A DNA stretch of 64,000 bases from Babesia bovis T2Bo (Eukaryota; Apicomplexa; Aconoidasida; Piroplasmida; Babesiidae): positions 62,001 through 126,000 of the forward strand of contig NW_026261571.1 of assembly GCF_000165395.2 (NCBI RefSeq), given 5' to 3'. The notes under the pieces were generated by a model that saw only the letters and a list, made by a program, of their open reading frames with translations, searched no databases and was not told the DNA's origin. This document shows positions 20,951-31,965 of this stretch, in pieces. The translations under genes were made by a program, and so were the position numbers. Every line of letters begins with the position of its first letter. The first letter of the stretch is position 1.

Positions 20951-23900
20951 AACAAGTTTAGAATTTGGTCTATTTTGACCAGCGATTCACGGATAACATT
21001 GGTGTCGCATGAATCTGACCCTGCCGCGCGGATTACAGAAACGTAGGCACTTTCCACATGTCTATCCCAGGTGGAGGCTACTACCGAAAGTACTACACGG
21101 AAGATCGACACTCGCTCTAAGGCGATTTCAGCGCCTGGATAATCACTGGCGCTACTTACGCGGGGCCAAATAGCATATATCGACGATCGGATAAAGCCTG
21201 CTATTGCACAGGTGACGACCAACTGATCAGTCGCCAATACCGCATAAGGTTTTTGTTGTATGCTTTCTATATCAACCTGCGTGTATTTAAAAACATGTTG
21301 TAATTTTCTTACCTCGTAATTCTTTGATACGTGGTCGACCAGTGTATGCATTATCTGCTGTGAGCTCGTATTCGCGAAGTCACGCAATGCCTCCACGGCA
21401 TCACCGCGTAAATCTTCACAATTCAACTCGCCCAGTATCTTGCAAAGTAACCTGTCAACGCTCACCATGTACACCAAGGTCTCAGTGTACATGTTTTGGG
21501 GCTCCACATTAAACACTGTATCCATCTCAGCCAAAGTGTCCATATTATCAGGAAGAGGGGATATAACTGCCGTGGTCAACCGTATGTCGCCACTAGAGGC
21601 ATCCATACGAGCACGCTCCAGCCTGTAATCAACAGTTTTGTAAATGTCTGGCGAAAGCATCGTCAACTGTTGAAGCAACCTTACAAGCCACTGAGGTGGC
21701 AGAGATGCCAGAGCAAACTCCAGCAGCCGCTGTATAAATACATCAGATTTCATATGGGAAACCCGACATGACCCATCAGATGCTACTATACGAGCACCTG
21801 ACATCGTAGCTACAGCGCGCAACTCCTCATTGTCATCCTGTAACAACACTAACATGGCCATCAGAACGTGGGTTACATACATTCCAATGGCATCCTGGCA
21901 ATAACGACCACCACGAGGAGAACATATGCCAATATCACGCAGAACAACCGCTACTGGCATCCTAATGACAATATCAGTGCCAGGGTCTACCGCCTTTAGC
22001 AGAAGACCAGCACCCATAGACAGAACACGCGAATCAATATCAGAGTCGCCGTGTTTTAACAAAGCATACAAATGACAACATGTCCAAACTTGGATGAAAA
22101 AATCAGAATTGTACAACAAACGTTCCGTTATCAATGCTATGAAAGACGCCGACCACTGCTGGTTAAAGAATTGAGTTCCGCAAGGTAAACCACCCTGCAA
22201 TAGACGACGACCAATAGCATTGAACAGACTGACAACAACAGTACAAACATAGAACGGAGGAACGTGGCCAAGTATTTCTATTCCGAGATGCCACAGTGAT
22301 AGCAACTGGCCAGTGCCGCAACTCGCCACCGCGGGGTTATCCAAATAGTAAACAACACGCTCCAACGCTGCCTGGAGTACACGATGACGGGCTTCAATGC
22401 CGCTTAGATGTTTCAACAAGAATGTGGTAAAGTCATCGTAACTTAACGTGCTTGATGTAGCACTGCCAAAGTTATGTAACAGGAACATAGAGTCAACGAG
22501 AGAGCTTGCAGCACGCAATTTCACGGTATCATCCTCCCGGATGCGCCTGTAATGCATTAACATCAACATGAGATTGGGGTTGGTGAGTGGTACCATCTCA
22601 GCATCTATACCCATGAATGAACGAACTCTGTCTAGGACCTTGTCGCCAAGAACATAGGATGAAATCAACGCTAATATTTTACAGGACTCCACTAAACCAT
22701 GATAGGCAGAAGACGTCACCTGATCAATCTTTAACAGCAGAGCTCCTAAACTCGTGACCCCGGCCTGGAGTAAGCACAAACGCTCAAGTATCTTAATTGC
22801 CTGGACCACATTCTCAAAACAGTTGGCAGTTATAGTAACTATGTACATAGTCAGCAGTAAAGCTCCCGATAACGGTTGAGCAAGAACCAGTGACTCCACC
22901 TCACTCAGATGGTTAGCCAATAACATTGATGCGATGGAACGGATGTAAACTATACACGGAGTATAGTCACTGACACGCATCATTATACCATCAAAGCCAT
23001 TGTCAATCATGAGATCAAGACACTCGGTGATTAACATCAAATTGCCATTAACACAGTTGCTACCACCCCTGGTGGATACTAAACTACGGCAAGTCTTCAA
23101 CAACAAGTCGGCAACGCTGGACTCTGATGTATCGGCAGAGTTCTTAGCCAACAGCTTGGCTGACATTATCCTAATGGAAGCATTAGTCGAGTACAGTATT
23201 GACCCGATGTTCTGAGTCAGCTGGCACGCAACATCGCCCGGGAACGTGTATAAGGGGATGCGTATCAAAAAGTTAAATACAAAAGCAGAGCTCTGGTAAA
23301 GTGCAGCATACTCGGGAACCGGGTTCAAATTTTCATAGCTTTCAGAACTGTCCACCGTCATGCGCTTTATATCAAGTAGAATCCTGTTGAGCTCATTGGA
23401 TAATGCAGCATTGTGACACAGAGTAAGCTTCTGGTCAAGTAGAGCGTCAGTGGAAGCTACATTCACTTCACTACCAGTAATGTGGTGTAATACCGATGAA
23501 AATAACAAAGCCGCCGAATTGCGGACTGACCAGTCACCATGCGACATGTTACACAAACTAGCGCATAGCGCATCACCAGCATGGATATTGTTCGACCAAC
23601 GTAATTCCTTGCAACGGAACAACGCACATAAAATGTTGAGTGAGTGAATGCGAATGTCAACGTCAGTGAAACTGCGATCACGAGTGTCAAACCATGTGGG
23701 TTCAGTCTTGCATAGATTCAATAAGGTATCCACAGCAAAGGGTAACAATACAGGCTTGTGGCGGTCACTCTCGGATTTCAGAATTGATGTAAAGGCACGA
23801 GCAATAGGTTCGGAACGACGATGTGAATCACGAAGCATGGTGAATATCTCATTCCACTGTTCATCAGCAACGGTGTGGCCCTTCAACTGCTCAAGCAATA

Positions 23901-26900
23901 TGAAAAGCCATTCCTTCAAACAACGCTGAAGACCAATTATTACTAGCTTACGACAGATCCAAGTCAAGAGGTCAGCCAAAGCATCAGTACAACCAAAGTG
24001 TCGACATTTCATCAGCGCTGCTATTATGTATCGACCTAGGTCATTAGTTATATCATAGAGCATCTTAACGTTAGCACCAGGCTCAACAATTAACTCGTTA
24101 CGTACAGTTTCCAAAGCAATCGAGCCGTTTACACTCTGCGGAAGAATCCACTGCAATACTGAACGCATAGCTCCAGTGCATTCGTAAATAGTCTTCCAGC
24201 ATAAAACTGTAAAGGGTCTTAAGTTACTGTCATCAGGAACTGAACACTTAGGTGTGGCCTTCATCTTTATCTTGGTGCATTCGAAACCATCAGAACATAA
24301 GCAGCAGTCAATGTATAAGTTCTCGTAATCGCTTATAAATTCGTAACTATGGTCACCGTAACGGGTTATCAAGTGACCCCGACAGTCTATCTGATAATCT
24401 TTAGAATCGCGAACCGCATCTTCACTCTCATGACCGACGTACTTCAATATGTGGTTGCAAATATCCTTTATGGCACCGTATAACCCTATGAATAGACCCT
24501 CGAAAGCAAAGTGATCCACAACCTTGCAGTATACACTAGGAGGTATAGCATCCATGTAGTGAGATATCAACGATAATAATCCAGCAGGCGACGAGGCCAA
24601 CTCAGGATGTAAAACGTCAACGCTGGTGGCCAACCTAGTCATGAAGCACTCGAGGTGATGCTTAAAGCAGCCTAGCACAAGCAATACTACATTATAGTCT
24701 ACCACAGTTGATGTGCCCTTTGACATCATAATGGCAGATAACAAATCAAACCGCGAAAGGGCAGTCTTCGTATTATCATTGGCATCTAAACCAAAGAGGA
24801 GTAAAGTTAGCGCCTTGGCGCCAGAAATGTAAGGTGTAGATTTAACACTCCATAAACATGATGCTGCACGAATAGACAAGGATTTCAGGTTATCTTCACC
24901 ATCCTTTGACAATGTACCTGATACATACCCACTGGGAAACAGTAGTAACGACTTCAGTATCAAATCCTGCTGACGGGTAGACATGTAAAACAGGGAGGTG
25001 AACATAGGTACCACCAAATCATCAAAGAACGGGTGCAATAGCTCCAAAGCTGATGGCATATCCTCTGCAAGCATCTGTAATGTTATATGCAACACCTCCA
25101 AAGCAGTGGTGTTCCTAAAGTCACTGGTACATGGATTCAAGGTATTGGTAAGGGTTTTAAGCACCAACATAAAATAGCCGCAGTGACGCACAAGATTTCC
25201 AAATGCATCGTCAGGATCATCGGGATTCACATGGATGTCAATGACGCTGAATCCATCCTGGCCCAACGATACCATTCCAAAATCAAACTCCAATGCCCGC
25301 CTCAGCATGTCCAAATTAAACGTTACTATGGATAGAAGACGACGCATGAATGGCTTGATGGCTGCTACAAAATGCTGGCGATATGAAGGTATGGAAGTCT
25401 TTAGGCAATGGTGTAATGCAAAGAGCATAAGCTCCAATTCAATCTTCTCCAATGGTTGCCGTGTCTTCGGGCAGCAAGCGACAGCCTTTAGTACGTTGAT
25501 GGATATGTCACTGTTTAAACTTAAAAGACCCTCCTTAAGCTTAGCCAGTGGGATGTAAAAGAGCCGCACCTGAGTGTGAGAAGATAAAGTCGTAACGTCA
25601 AACTTGAATGAACCCAAGGAGTCAACAATGAGGGCACCCTTTAGTGGAGTACCGTCAACAACAGTGTCAACAAAGTTTACTCTATTCAAAGAACGAGCAT
25701 TCCAAAGACAGATGCTCTCTGTAAAATGGAACGGTGCCTCGAGAGGTATGATGTGATCAACAGTTTCAGGCTCCGATACAGTGCAAATACGATCAATCAA
25801 AGCGACCATGTCATCAACCAAACTGAAGTGTCCCTTTAACAAAAAGCTGTTTCCATTTTGTAAAAGCTCACGATCTTGGTCTACCAAGTATTGATAAAAG
25901 GTACACTGACTAAAGGTAGTAGACAGCCTTAACATCTCGCAGACGTAGTCTTTGTCGATACGTCTGAATATATTCTTGAATGACTCAGCCAAGGCATATG
26001 ACCTAGTATCTAACTGCTCCCTAGATACGTTCTGTTGGGGAATCAAGTGGCCATGTGATCTGTCCTTAACAACAAGCTGCTTGCAATGCATAACAGCAAT
26101 CATACAAGGGTACAACAAACATTGAGTTACAATTAAAGCAACGTCAACACCACGCTCTGTGCATAGGAAACGAGCTTTATCATATATGCGCTGCACCAAC
26201 TCAGTAAGCAAAACGATAGCCGAACCCTTGATTGAAGCTATCGTAAGAGAATCGATAAGATGGGGAATCAAAAACGGCTGTAAACGCAAAACTTCCTCTG
26301 GTCCAACACACTTCAACACATTCTGGAATCCAAGATAACGAAGCTTTAGATTACCACTGAAGGCATCGGTCACAGTTGATACCAACATGCGACTGTACTC
26401 CAACACAACGTGATCACTATATTCAGCTAATAAAGAAAATGTAATCTCCATAAGTTTTGACCAAGTACATACCGCCAAATTGGATATACGCCTAACCTTA
26501 CGAGTCCAGTAGGTAAGTATCAAAGAGGGCATCTCTTCCAAACAGGCGAAAATAGCATGGTTGTGGAATGATTTGTGGGTGATAAAAGACATAAATAACT
26601 GGAGACCCTGTAGAGTAGAATAGTTAACGTCAACCCGTAAACAATTATCAGTGGCACTCTTGAATATAGTAAAAGATAAACGCAGGCATTGTACAACAAA
26701 ATTATCCTTTACACCAAGGTCCTCAATGGAATTATCCTGGAAATCCTTGCCGTAAAAGCTGTATACAAACGTCAATATGCCACGGATAACAGAAAGATGA
26801 CCCATGCTAGGCAAAGATACCATTAGGGTAAAGAGCTCATCCGGGTTGCCAAAGTTGCAACTTTCAATTGATCTGTCCGTAGAAGACAGGCAGCCACTCT

Positions 26901-27888
26901 CATTACCCGTAAAGACGGACAAAATGCGATCATAAGATCCCAGGTACCTCAATATCCCCGATTGGTAAGCCTCGATCTTATCCACATAATAGACAGCATA
27001 CAGAAGACCAATTAAAGTAGCGCCACACTGGCACAAAACGTCACGATCTGCAGTCTGATCACAGAATACCAACAAAAGTTTGCATAAAAATGCATCAATA
27101 CATTCAATGTCAATGCGATCTGTACAAACGGGGGCATTACGGGGTCCACGGTGGAAAAGTAACAGGTTCAAACCTTTCAACGCTAAAATCCTACTTTTTT
27201 GGTAACTCACATTGTCACTTACAGTCACTAAATTGGAATCGCCAACTTGGTCATGAGTGTCAAGACCAATGGTGTTGAGCAAACCAACAAAAGCTATCAC
27301 TGCGTCATCACCAAGCAAACAAAGAATATCGTCACACTCCGCTAGAGCATGCAGATCCGATATCCTCCGATGTATAGTTAAAGTACAATCTGATGCCACT
27401 AAATGCGATACGTGACTATCCACGGTAATAGACAACACGCCAGTATCCAATGTACGCAGCAAGCTAACGCACGCTGAAGAGAATCCCTTAGAAAGACATA
27501 GCCATTCAGCTTCAAGAAAGAACTCCAGCACATATACGCATAAGCTAGAGGTTATAGCATCCAAATTACTGTGTGTGACCCTTGAAGTAACCTCTAGATC
27601 GTTGAGGTACTGCTCCAGGTCATACAGAGACTTAGCTATCTTACCACGGGGTAACTCATATGATATCTCCGTAATGTTAAATTTCCAAGCATCATCCTTG
27701 GAGGCCTCGCATAACAGACGGTCGTAGAGCATAGCCAGACGAACGCATTTTGAAAAACCTGGCTTATTGCTGTTACGGTGTGTGTCACACACCTCACTCT
27801 CGCTGTCTACACCAGGTAAACTGGTCAACGTGACATCTGTTACTTTCGCAGTATGTCCCTTGTGGACAGAAGCAGGTGTACAAGCCAT
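20947..27888 (-). CDS. THADA/Trm732-like HEAT-repeat protein (tRNA 2'-O-methylation cofactor)
   Basis: Uninterrupted 2313-residue frame, ATG at 27888. The protein is almost wholly alpha-helical in HEAT-like repeats. The DUF2428 core of THADA/Trm732 is visible in the middle: VLCWKTIYECTGAM near residue 1230, then ALMKCRHFGCTDALADLL, and DVDIRIHSLNILCALFR followed by DWSVRNSAALLFSSVL near 1480. This corresponds to the human pattern (H.LN.LR.LF, then W.VRNSA..LF). Yeast Trm732 partners the Trm7 methyltransferase to modify position 32 of the tRNA anticodon loop. Length exceeds human THADA (about 1950 residues). In contrast to its neighbours the gene has no intron. Function is by homology; the flanks outside DUF2428 are too divergent to judge. 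Confidence 0.8.
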   Translation of the reverse strand: MACTPASVHKGHTAKVTDVTLTSLPGVDSESEVCDTHRNSNKPGFSKCVRLAMLYDRLLCEASKDDAWKFNITEISYELPRGKIAKSLYDLEQYLNDLEVTSRVTHSNLDAITSSLCVYVLEFFLEAEWLCLSKGFSSACVSLLRTLDTGVLSITVDSHVSHLVASDCTLTIHRRISDLHALAECDDILCLLGDDAVIAFVGLLNTIGLDTHDQVGDSNLVTVSDNVSYQKSRILALKGLNLLLFHRGPRNAPVCTDRIDIECIDAFLCKLLLVFCDQTADRDVLCQCGATLIGLLYAVYYVDKIEAYQSGILRYLGSYDRILSVFTGNESGCLSSTDRSIESCNFGNPDELFTLMVSLPSMGHLSVIRGILTFVYSFYGKDFQDNSIEDLGVKDNFVVQCLRLSFTIFKSATDNCLRVDVNYSTLQGLQLFMSFITHKSFHNHAIFACLEEMPSLILTYWTRKVRRISNLAVCTWSKLMEITFSLLAEYSDHVVLEYSRMLVSTVTDAFSGNLKLRYLGFQNVLKCVGPEEVLRLQPFLIPHLIDSLTIASIKGSAIVLLTELVQRIYDKARFLCTERGVDVALIVTQCLLYPCMIAVMHCKQLVVKDRSHGHLIPQQNVSREQLDTRSYALAESFKNIFRRIDKDYVCEMLRLSTTFSQCTFYQYLVDQDRELLQNGNSFLLKGHFSLVDDMVALIDRICTVSEPETVDHIIPLEAPFHFTESICLWNARSLNRVNFVDTVVDGTPLKGALIVDSLGSFKFDVTTLSSHTQVRLFYIPLAKLKEGLLSLNSDISINVLKAVACCPKTRQPLEKIELELMLFALHHCLKTSIPSYRQHFVAAIKPFMRRLLSIVTFNLDMLRRALEFDFGMVSLGQDGFSVIDIHVNPDDPDDAFGNLVRHCGYFMLVLKTLTNTLNPCTSDFRNTTALEVLHITLQMLAEDMPSALELLHPFFDDLVVPMFTSLFYMSTRQQDLILKSLLLFPSGYVSGTLSKDGEDNLKSLSIRAASCLWSVKSTPYISGAKALTLLLFGLDANDNTKTALSRFDLLSAIMMSKGTSTVVDYNVVLLVLGCFKHHLECFMTRLATSVDVLHPELASSPAGLLSLISHYMDAIPPSVYCKVVDHFAFEGLFIGLYGAIKDICNHILKYVGHESEDAVRDSKDYQIDCRGHLITRYGDHSYEFISDYENLYIDCCLCSDGFECTKIKMKATPKCSVPDDSNLRPFTVLCWKTIYECTGAMRSVLQWILPQSVNGSIALETVRNELIVEPGANVKMLYDITNDLGRYIIAALMKCRHFGCTDALADLLTWICRKLVIIGLQRCLKEWLFILLEQLKGHTVADEQWNEIFTMLRDSHRRSEPIARAFTSILKSESDRHKPVLLPFAVDTLLNLCKTEPTWFDTRDRSFTDVDIRIHSLNILCALFRCKELRWSNNIHAGDALCASLCNMSHGDWSVRNSAALLFSSVLHHITGSEVNVASTDALLDQKLTLCHNAALSNELNRILLDIKRMTVDSSESYENLNPVPEYAALYQSSAFVFNFLIRIPLYTFPGDVACQLTQNIGSILYSTNASIRIMSAKLLAKNSADTSESSVADLLLKTCRSLVSTRGGSNCVNGNLMLITECLDLMIDNGFDGIMMRVSDYTPCIVYIRSIASMLLANHLSEVESLVLAQPLSGALLLTMYIVTITANCFENVVQAIKILERLCLLQAGVTSLGALLLKIDQVTSSAYHGLVESCKILALISSYVLGDKVLDRVRSFMGIDAEMVPLTNPNLMLMLMHYRRIREDDTVKLRAASSLVDSMFLLHNFGSATSSTLSYDDFTTFLLKHLSGIEARHRVLQAALERVVYYLDNPAVASCGTGQLLSLWHLGIEILGHVPPFYVCTVVVSLFNAIGRRLLQGGLPCGTQFFNQQWSASFIALITERLLYNSDFFIQVWTCCHLYALLKHGDSDIDSRVLSMGAGLLLKAVDPGTDIVIRMPVAVVLRDIGICSPRGGRYCQDAIGMYVTHVLMAMLVLLQDDNEELRAVATMSGARIVASDGSCRVSHMKSDVFIQRLLEFALASLPPQWLVRLLQQLTMLSPDIYKTVDYRLERARMDASSGDIRLTTAVISPLPDNMDTLAEMDTVFNVEPQNMYTETLVYMVSVDRLLCKILGELNCEDLRGDAVEALRDFANTSSQQIMHTLVDHVSKNYEVRKLQHVFKYTQVDIESIQQKPYAVLATDQLVVTCAIAGFIRSSIYAIWPRVSSASDYPGAEIALERVSIFRVVLSVVASTWDRHVESAYVSVIRAAGSDSCDTNVIRESLVKIDQILNLF

Positions 27889-28322
27889 AGTAACGACATA
27901 GACTCAGTAAAAGGACTTTTGCTTTAGCAGCGTTGGTATACAAGCGTTACAAAGGACGCTATGTTAGATTAACCACGTTACACATCTTTAATTTGACGCA
28001 ATAAATAGCAATAACAAATCATTCCTCAGAGATGCAGATACCCAAAAAATAATATGTACTGTATGCAATTACGAGTATCAACAGCACGTGGGTGTGATTC
28101 CACTGGTGTCTATCATGGGAAATATATACAATTATTTTTGTTATATTTCAAGACAGATGACTTTCATTTTGTGTTTTATAATGTATCTGCCGCTGTGAAA
28201 CAAATACTACTGCTACATGAATACGATATAGTTAATTAGTTATATAAGTGTATATATATTACTTGATGAACTTTTGCATATCGCATATACCTGCTGATCA
28301 TAAAGTTTAGTACACATAACAA
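27889..28322. other. Divergent promoter region
   Basis: 434 nt between the divergent THADA-like and DHHC genes; strongly AT-rich in its second half. No specific motif recognised. Confidence 0.5.
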
Positions 28323-29512
28323 ATGGAAACTTCTATGGAAGACGATTCAGACGTATACCAGCAGATTCCAGCAGAATCAGGTAGGCATCCATTTTAATCT
28401 GATATGGCAAGGTCATTTACATCCTAGCTGAGTTGTATGCACCAAATATTTTACACAGGTTTAGAACATGATGGAGAGGATGAAATTGCCAGATTTGGGC
28501 CAAATCCTTACGCATTGGCTTTTTCCGTGGCTATGGTATTCACAGAATGGATACAGATGATCTGGATTAGGTATATTTTGGTAGTCAAAAATCAATGCTA
28601 CTTAGTCATCGCCTAAAACATGTGAAATTCTATTTTATTTTCACCATTTTGTTTGCAATTGTGTTCGTCATGATGACCCTCATCAACAGATCTAACCCAG
28701 GGCTGTATGTTGTATGAAGCAAAATACATTTTTTCAGGATGCCAATGGATGTAGATTTAGAACTATATCGTAGTGAAGGAGGTGAGAATTTATTAACAGA
28801 TTCATCATATGATAGCACCTGCTATAGCAGTGGAAGTTAACAATACCAGGTTCATACAAAGGTGGTGTGGTATGTTGAAACTCCAGATTTTATAATAACG
28901 TAGTCACATGCCGTATATATAAGTCTCCACGGGTCAAGCATTGCTATGAATGTGGTAGATGTATCAAACGATTCGATCACCATTGCCAATGGTAAGGGAG
29001 GCACATTTTAAGATATACCACACAGGTTGTCAAACTGCATTGGGGAACACAACTATAAACTATTCATGAATTTTTGGTTGTTCTACTCGTTGACAGAATT
29101 GGTATCACTCTATTACATATTGAAGTCAATCAAGGCAAGTTAGACGGAAGCATAAATAACGGGTTATAGATGATAGCCATAGTAGTTGGCTCCGGCGGCA
29201 GAGGTTGCGGATTAAAAGTATTCGCTTCTCAATATACAACATTGTATGTTTTAAGTCAAAATGATAATAGCTCTAGGTTCCTCATCACAATAATTGCGTT
29301 CATACGGACCCTCTTCGTGCTGTACAATACCTTGGGAAACGCATACTTCATATCAAAGAATATTACATACTATGAATATCTAACAAGACAATATTGCGGC
29401 ACGAATCCGTTCGACGCTGGTAAGATAACCAAACAAATATATAACACTAACAGGATTCATTAACAACGTCAAAGAATTTTGGTCACTGCCCTGGATAGAG
29501 CTAAGACAGTAA
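28323..29512 (+). CDS. DHHC-type protein S-palmitoyltransferase
   Basis: Many small exons (first 28323-28380, second 28459-28570). The assembled protein starts [16 protein letters not shown] and has two transmembrane segments (one ending in [13 protein letters not shown], the DHHC-family 'NPG' border). The Cys-rich domain is [26 protein letters not shown] and DHHCQW, followed by [17 protein letters not shown] third and fourth membrane segment follow, then the cytosolic motif [19 protein letters not shown] proteins transfer palmitate from the active-site Cys of DHHC to cytosolic substrates, at Golgi, rhoptry or plasma membrane in apicomplexans. Introns of about 20-40 nt include one GC-AG candidate (29135-29169). 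Borders between 28780 and 28920 are uncertain. Stop TAA at 29510-29512. Confidence 0.9.
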
Positions 29513-29703
29513 TACATGCTTATGGACCAAATACATCGTCACTAAAACACATGTAAAAGTATTGGAGTATTAACCAAATGCTATGAGACATCATACAATG
29601 TATAATTGCGATTATTTATTTTCACCTTTGTTTATAGGGCAATTGCGATTATGTTAAGTGGGCATTCATAAAATGCCGGAATGTATTTATGAAGAACATA
29701 GGT

Positions 29704-30163
29704 TCAGCTTTTATTCGCCTCATCATGAGGTGGATCTTCATCATCAGGTCTCAAATCATGACCAAATGTAGGATCATCATGCCAAACTGTAGGAATAATA
29801 TATCAGACTTGACAAAACATACCAGCTCTGTGACGTACATTCGCCGATTTCACCTGTTTAACATGCGCCTTAGTAGAATACGCCACCTTTATGACCCTGC
29901 CATATAATTCAGATTCGTTGTGATTAAAAATGGCGTGCTTTGCGTCTTCTTCATCTTCAAACTCAATGAACGCAATACCTCGATTAGTGCCTGTTACCAG
30001 TTATTGAAAATACATCTAAATTACCCTTTTCCTTGTCAACAGGTAAGTCTATGTTAATTATATTCCCAAAGGGGATGAACGACGCATAGAGTATTTCCTT
30101 GTTCACCTCATCAGCAAGCTCGCGAACGAAAAGCGTGCGCTTTTGACCAGCAGAATCGGCCAT
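29704..30163 (-). CDS. RRM protein resembling the RNA-binding domain of cyclophilin E (PPIE)
   Basis: The start is taken at MADSAGQ (30163) and not at the more distal ATG, because PPIE proteins begin the RRM a few residues later. RNP2 is KRTLFVREL; ADEVNKEILYASFIPFG follows as in PPIE (LAEEVDEKVLHAAFIPFG). After an intron, RNP1 is NRGIAFIEF, with HNESELYGRVIKV matching PPIE's NESELFGRTIRV. A further intron leads to a short acidic tail ending DDEDPPHDEANKS. PPIE binds mRNA and sits in the spliceosome, but here the stop arrives soon after the RRM and no cyclophilin domain follows, so this is an RRM-only version. Exons are approximate: about 30163-30030, 29990-29840 and 29800-29704. Confidence 0.8.
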
Positions 30164-30612
30164 TATATACAACGGTAGAAAGTGAAACAACGTATATAAA
30201 AGTATCTTTTTACCCGACATATGAGGACAACACCTAACACCTCCCTAACTTCTCCTAGCAAATAGTTACACATTCAGTCTTATACACGCCAACATATATC
30301 ACAATATTCAAAAAAGAGCATAGGAAATACTATTCTGCATAATATAGTTTATATTGGCATACACAGCAAACGAATCACTGCTGCCCATCGTTCGCCATCC
30401 TTAATTTTTCAGTATAAATTAACACGAATACTTCGACTTTTTATATGAATAAACCGTTTTTAAATTGGTTACACAGAAACAAATGCCTTAATTAAATGGG
30501 AATTGAGTTACTTGGAATCAATTAGATGTGCCTTATCCATATTGTGTTCCTTGTTTATTTTATATGGATTGACATTAAAAATGATATAAACTTCGAGTTT
30601 AGACCATAGTCT
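30164..30612. other. Divergent promoter region
   Basis: About 450 nt between the RRM gene (minus) and the AMPK beta-like gene (plus). It is AT-rich with no nameable element. Confidence 0.5.
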
Positions 30613-31587
30613 ATGCCAATGGCAACGCAAAAGAATCTAGGGGATACAAAAGAGGAGGCATCTCCATCACCTAAAACAAGGTGGTCCATATGGGATGTTT
30701 TATTCAGATCATCGCAAACACAAGACAGTTCGACGTCAACAAACTCCAATGACAACTTATCGGAAGAAAACCCACCGAAACTCCGCAGTACCTTTAAAAG
30801 TCCGGGGTCATTTATCGCAGCACTGCAGACATCTGATGATATATCCCACCTTATGGATGACCTTAGGATCTATGCAAAGCTAAATCAATCGTCATTAAAA
30901 GTAACTGATGAGAAAACCATGGCAGTTTTCCACTGGAGGACGGGTGGTAACGAAGTCTACCTAATGTACGATGAAGGAGGTGAACGAATCAAGGCACCGA
31001 TGAGGAGAAATGGGAAAAGTTTCATGGCAGTGCGATACATACCCAGGGAAGTCATTGAATATACATTCCTAGTGGATGGAATAGAGATGTGTTCACCGGA
31101 TTTGCCAACCAAGGTCACACCAGAGGGTAAAAAAGTCAATATTATGGACGGCAGTAATACACTACCCATAGAAAAGGTATTCGAACTTGATTACAGGGAT
31201 AAAAGCATTGGCGAATATGGAAATGATATGCCAGATGCACATTACATGTCACAGGATCCCTTAACCCTACCTAACGCGATGATGTACAGGTCGCCAGACT
31301 TCGTAAACGGTGATCGTGTTGGAAATGATATTCACGTTATGTCCAATCATATTTACGAAGATACGCAGTCTGCAACAATATTCGGATCAGGATATACAAG
31401 CTATATCACAATATACGGCTGGGAATGTACAGCTACAGATATATCTATAGCCAGGAAGTAAGTTCATAATATTCATTGATCAAACTGTCGCAGTAGCGTC
31501 GCCATTATATACGTAACGCAATCGAGCAAAGTATACAGCAAGCCAAATAATGAGAACGGTATTCTATGGTTCAATGTAACAGATTAG
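30613..31587 (+). CDS. AMPK/SNF1 beta-subunit-like protein
   Basis: Two exons, 30613-31457 and 31494-31587, joined by a 36-nt intron with a strong GTAAGT donor; 312 residues. Residues 1-60 are polar and disordered. About 103-180 is a CBM48 carbohydrate-binding module (MAVFHWRTGGNEVYLM, then EYTFLVDG), the glycogen-binding domain of AMPK beta subunits. The C-terminal region carries the ASC (association with SNF1 complex) pattern, HVMSNHIYEDTQ, where AMPK beta has HVMLNHLYA. Exon 2 supplies the last strand. Beta subunits scaffold the alpha kinase and gamma nucleotide sensor. If exon 1 were read through the donor the protein would stop one codon later and lack the last strand, so the spliced form is preferred. 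Confidence 0.8.
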
Positions 31588-31965
31588 TGAGACGAATGTG
31601 TATAACTATTGGATATCTTGTAGAATCCTAGACGATAAAGATGCAGCATACTCAAACAAAGTTACACAATATTGAATGAATAGACATTATACGCTATTTT
31701 ACACGAACTAAGTGACACATAGGCGACGTTTAGCAGCCCCAGACAATAGTCGTGTGGAACTCTTATAGAAACAAAATCCAATAGCTAGAGGAGACATTTG
31801 ATAAGGAATTGTAAATAGGTAGCTACAGACGCTTATATTGTATATACACGGAAGAATCCTTGCCATTGTTGGCTGGATATTTGCGTCTACTGACGTTGCG
31901 TCTCATTGAATTGTACTCGGATACGGAAGAATATATACACATTGAGATTAAAATACACCTTCAAA
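31588..31965. other. Intergenic, nothing recognised
   Basis: 378 nt between the AMPK beta-like and REEP-like genes on the same strand. No gene or RNA recognised. Confidence 0.5.
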
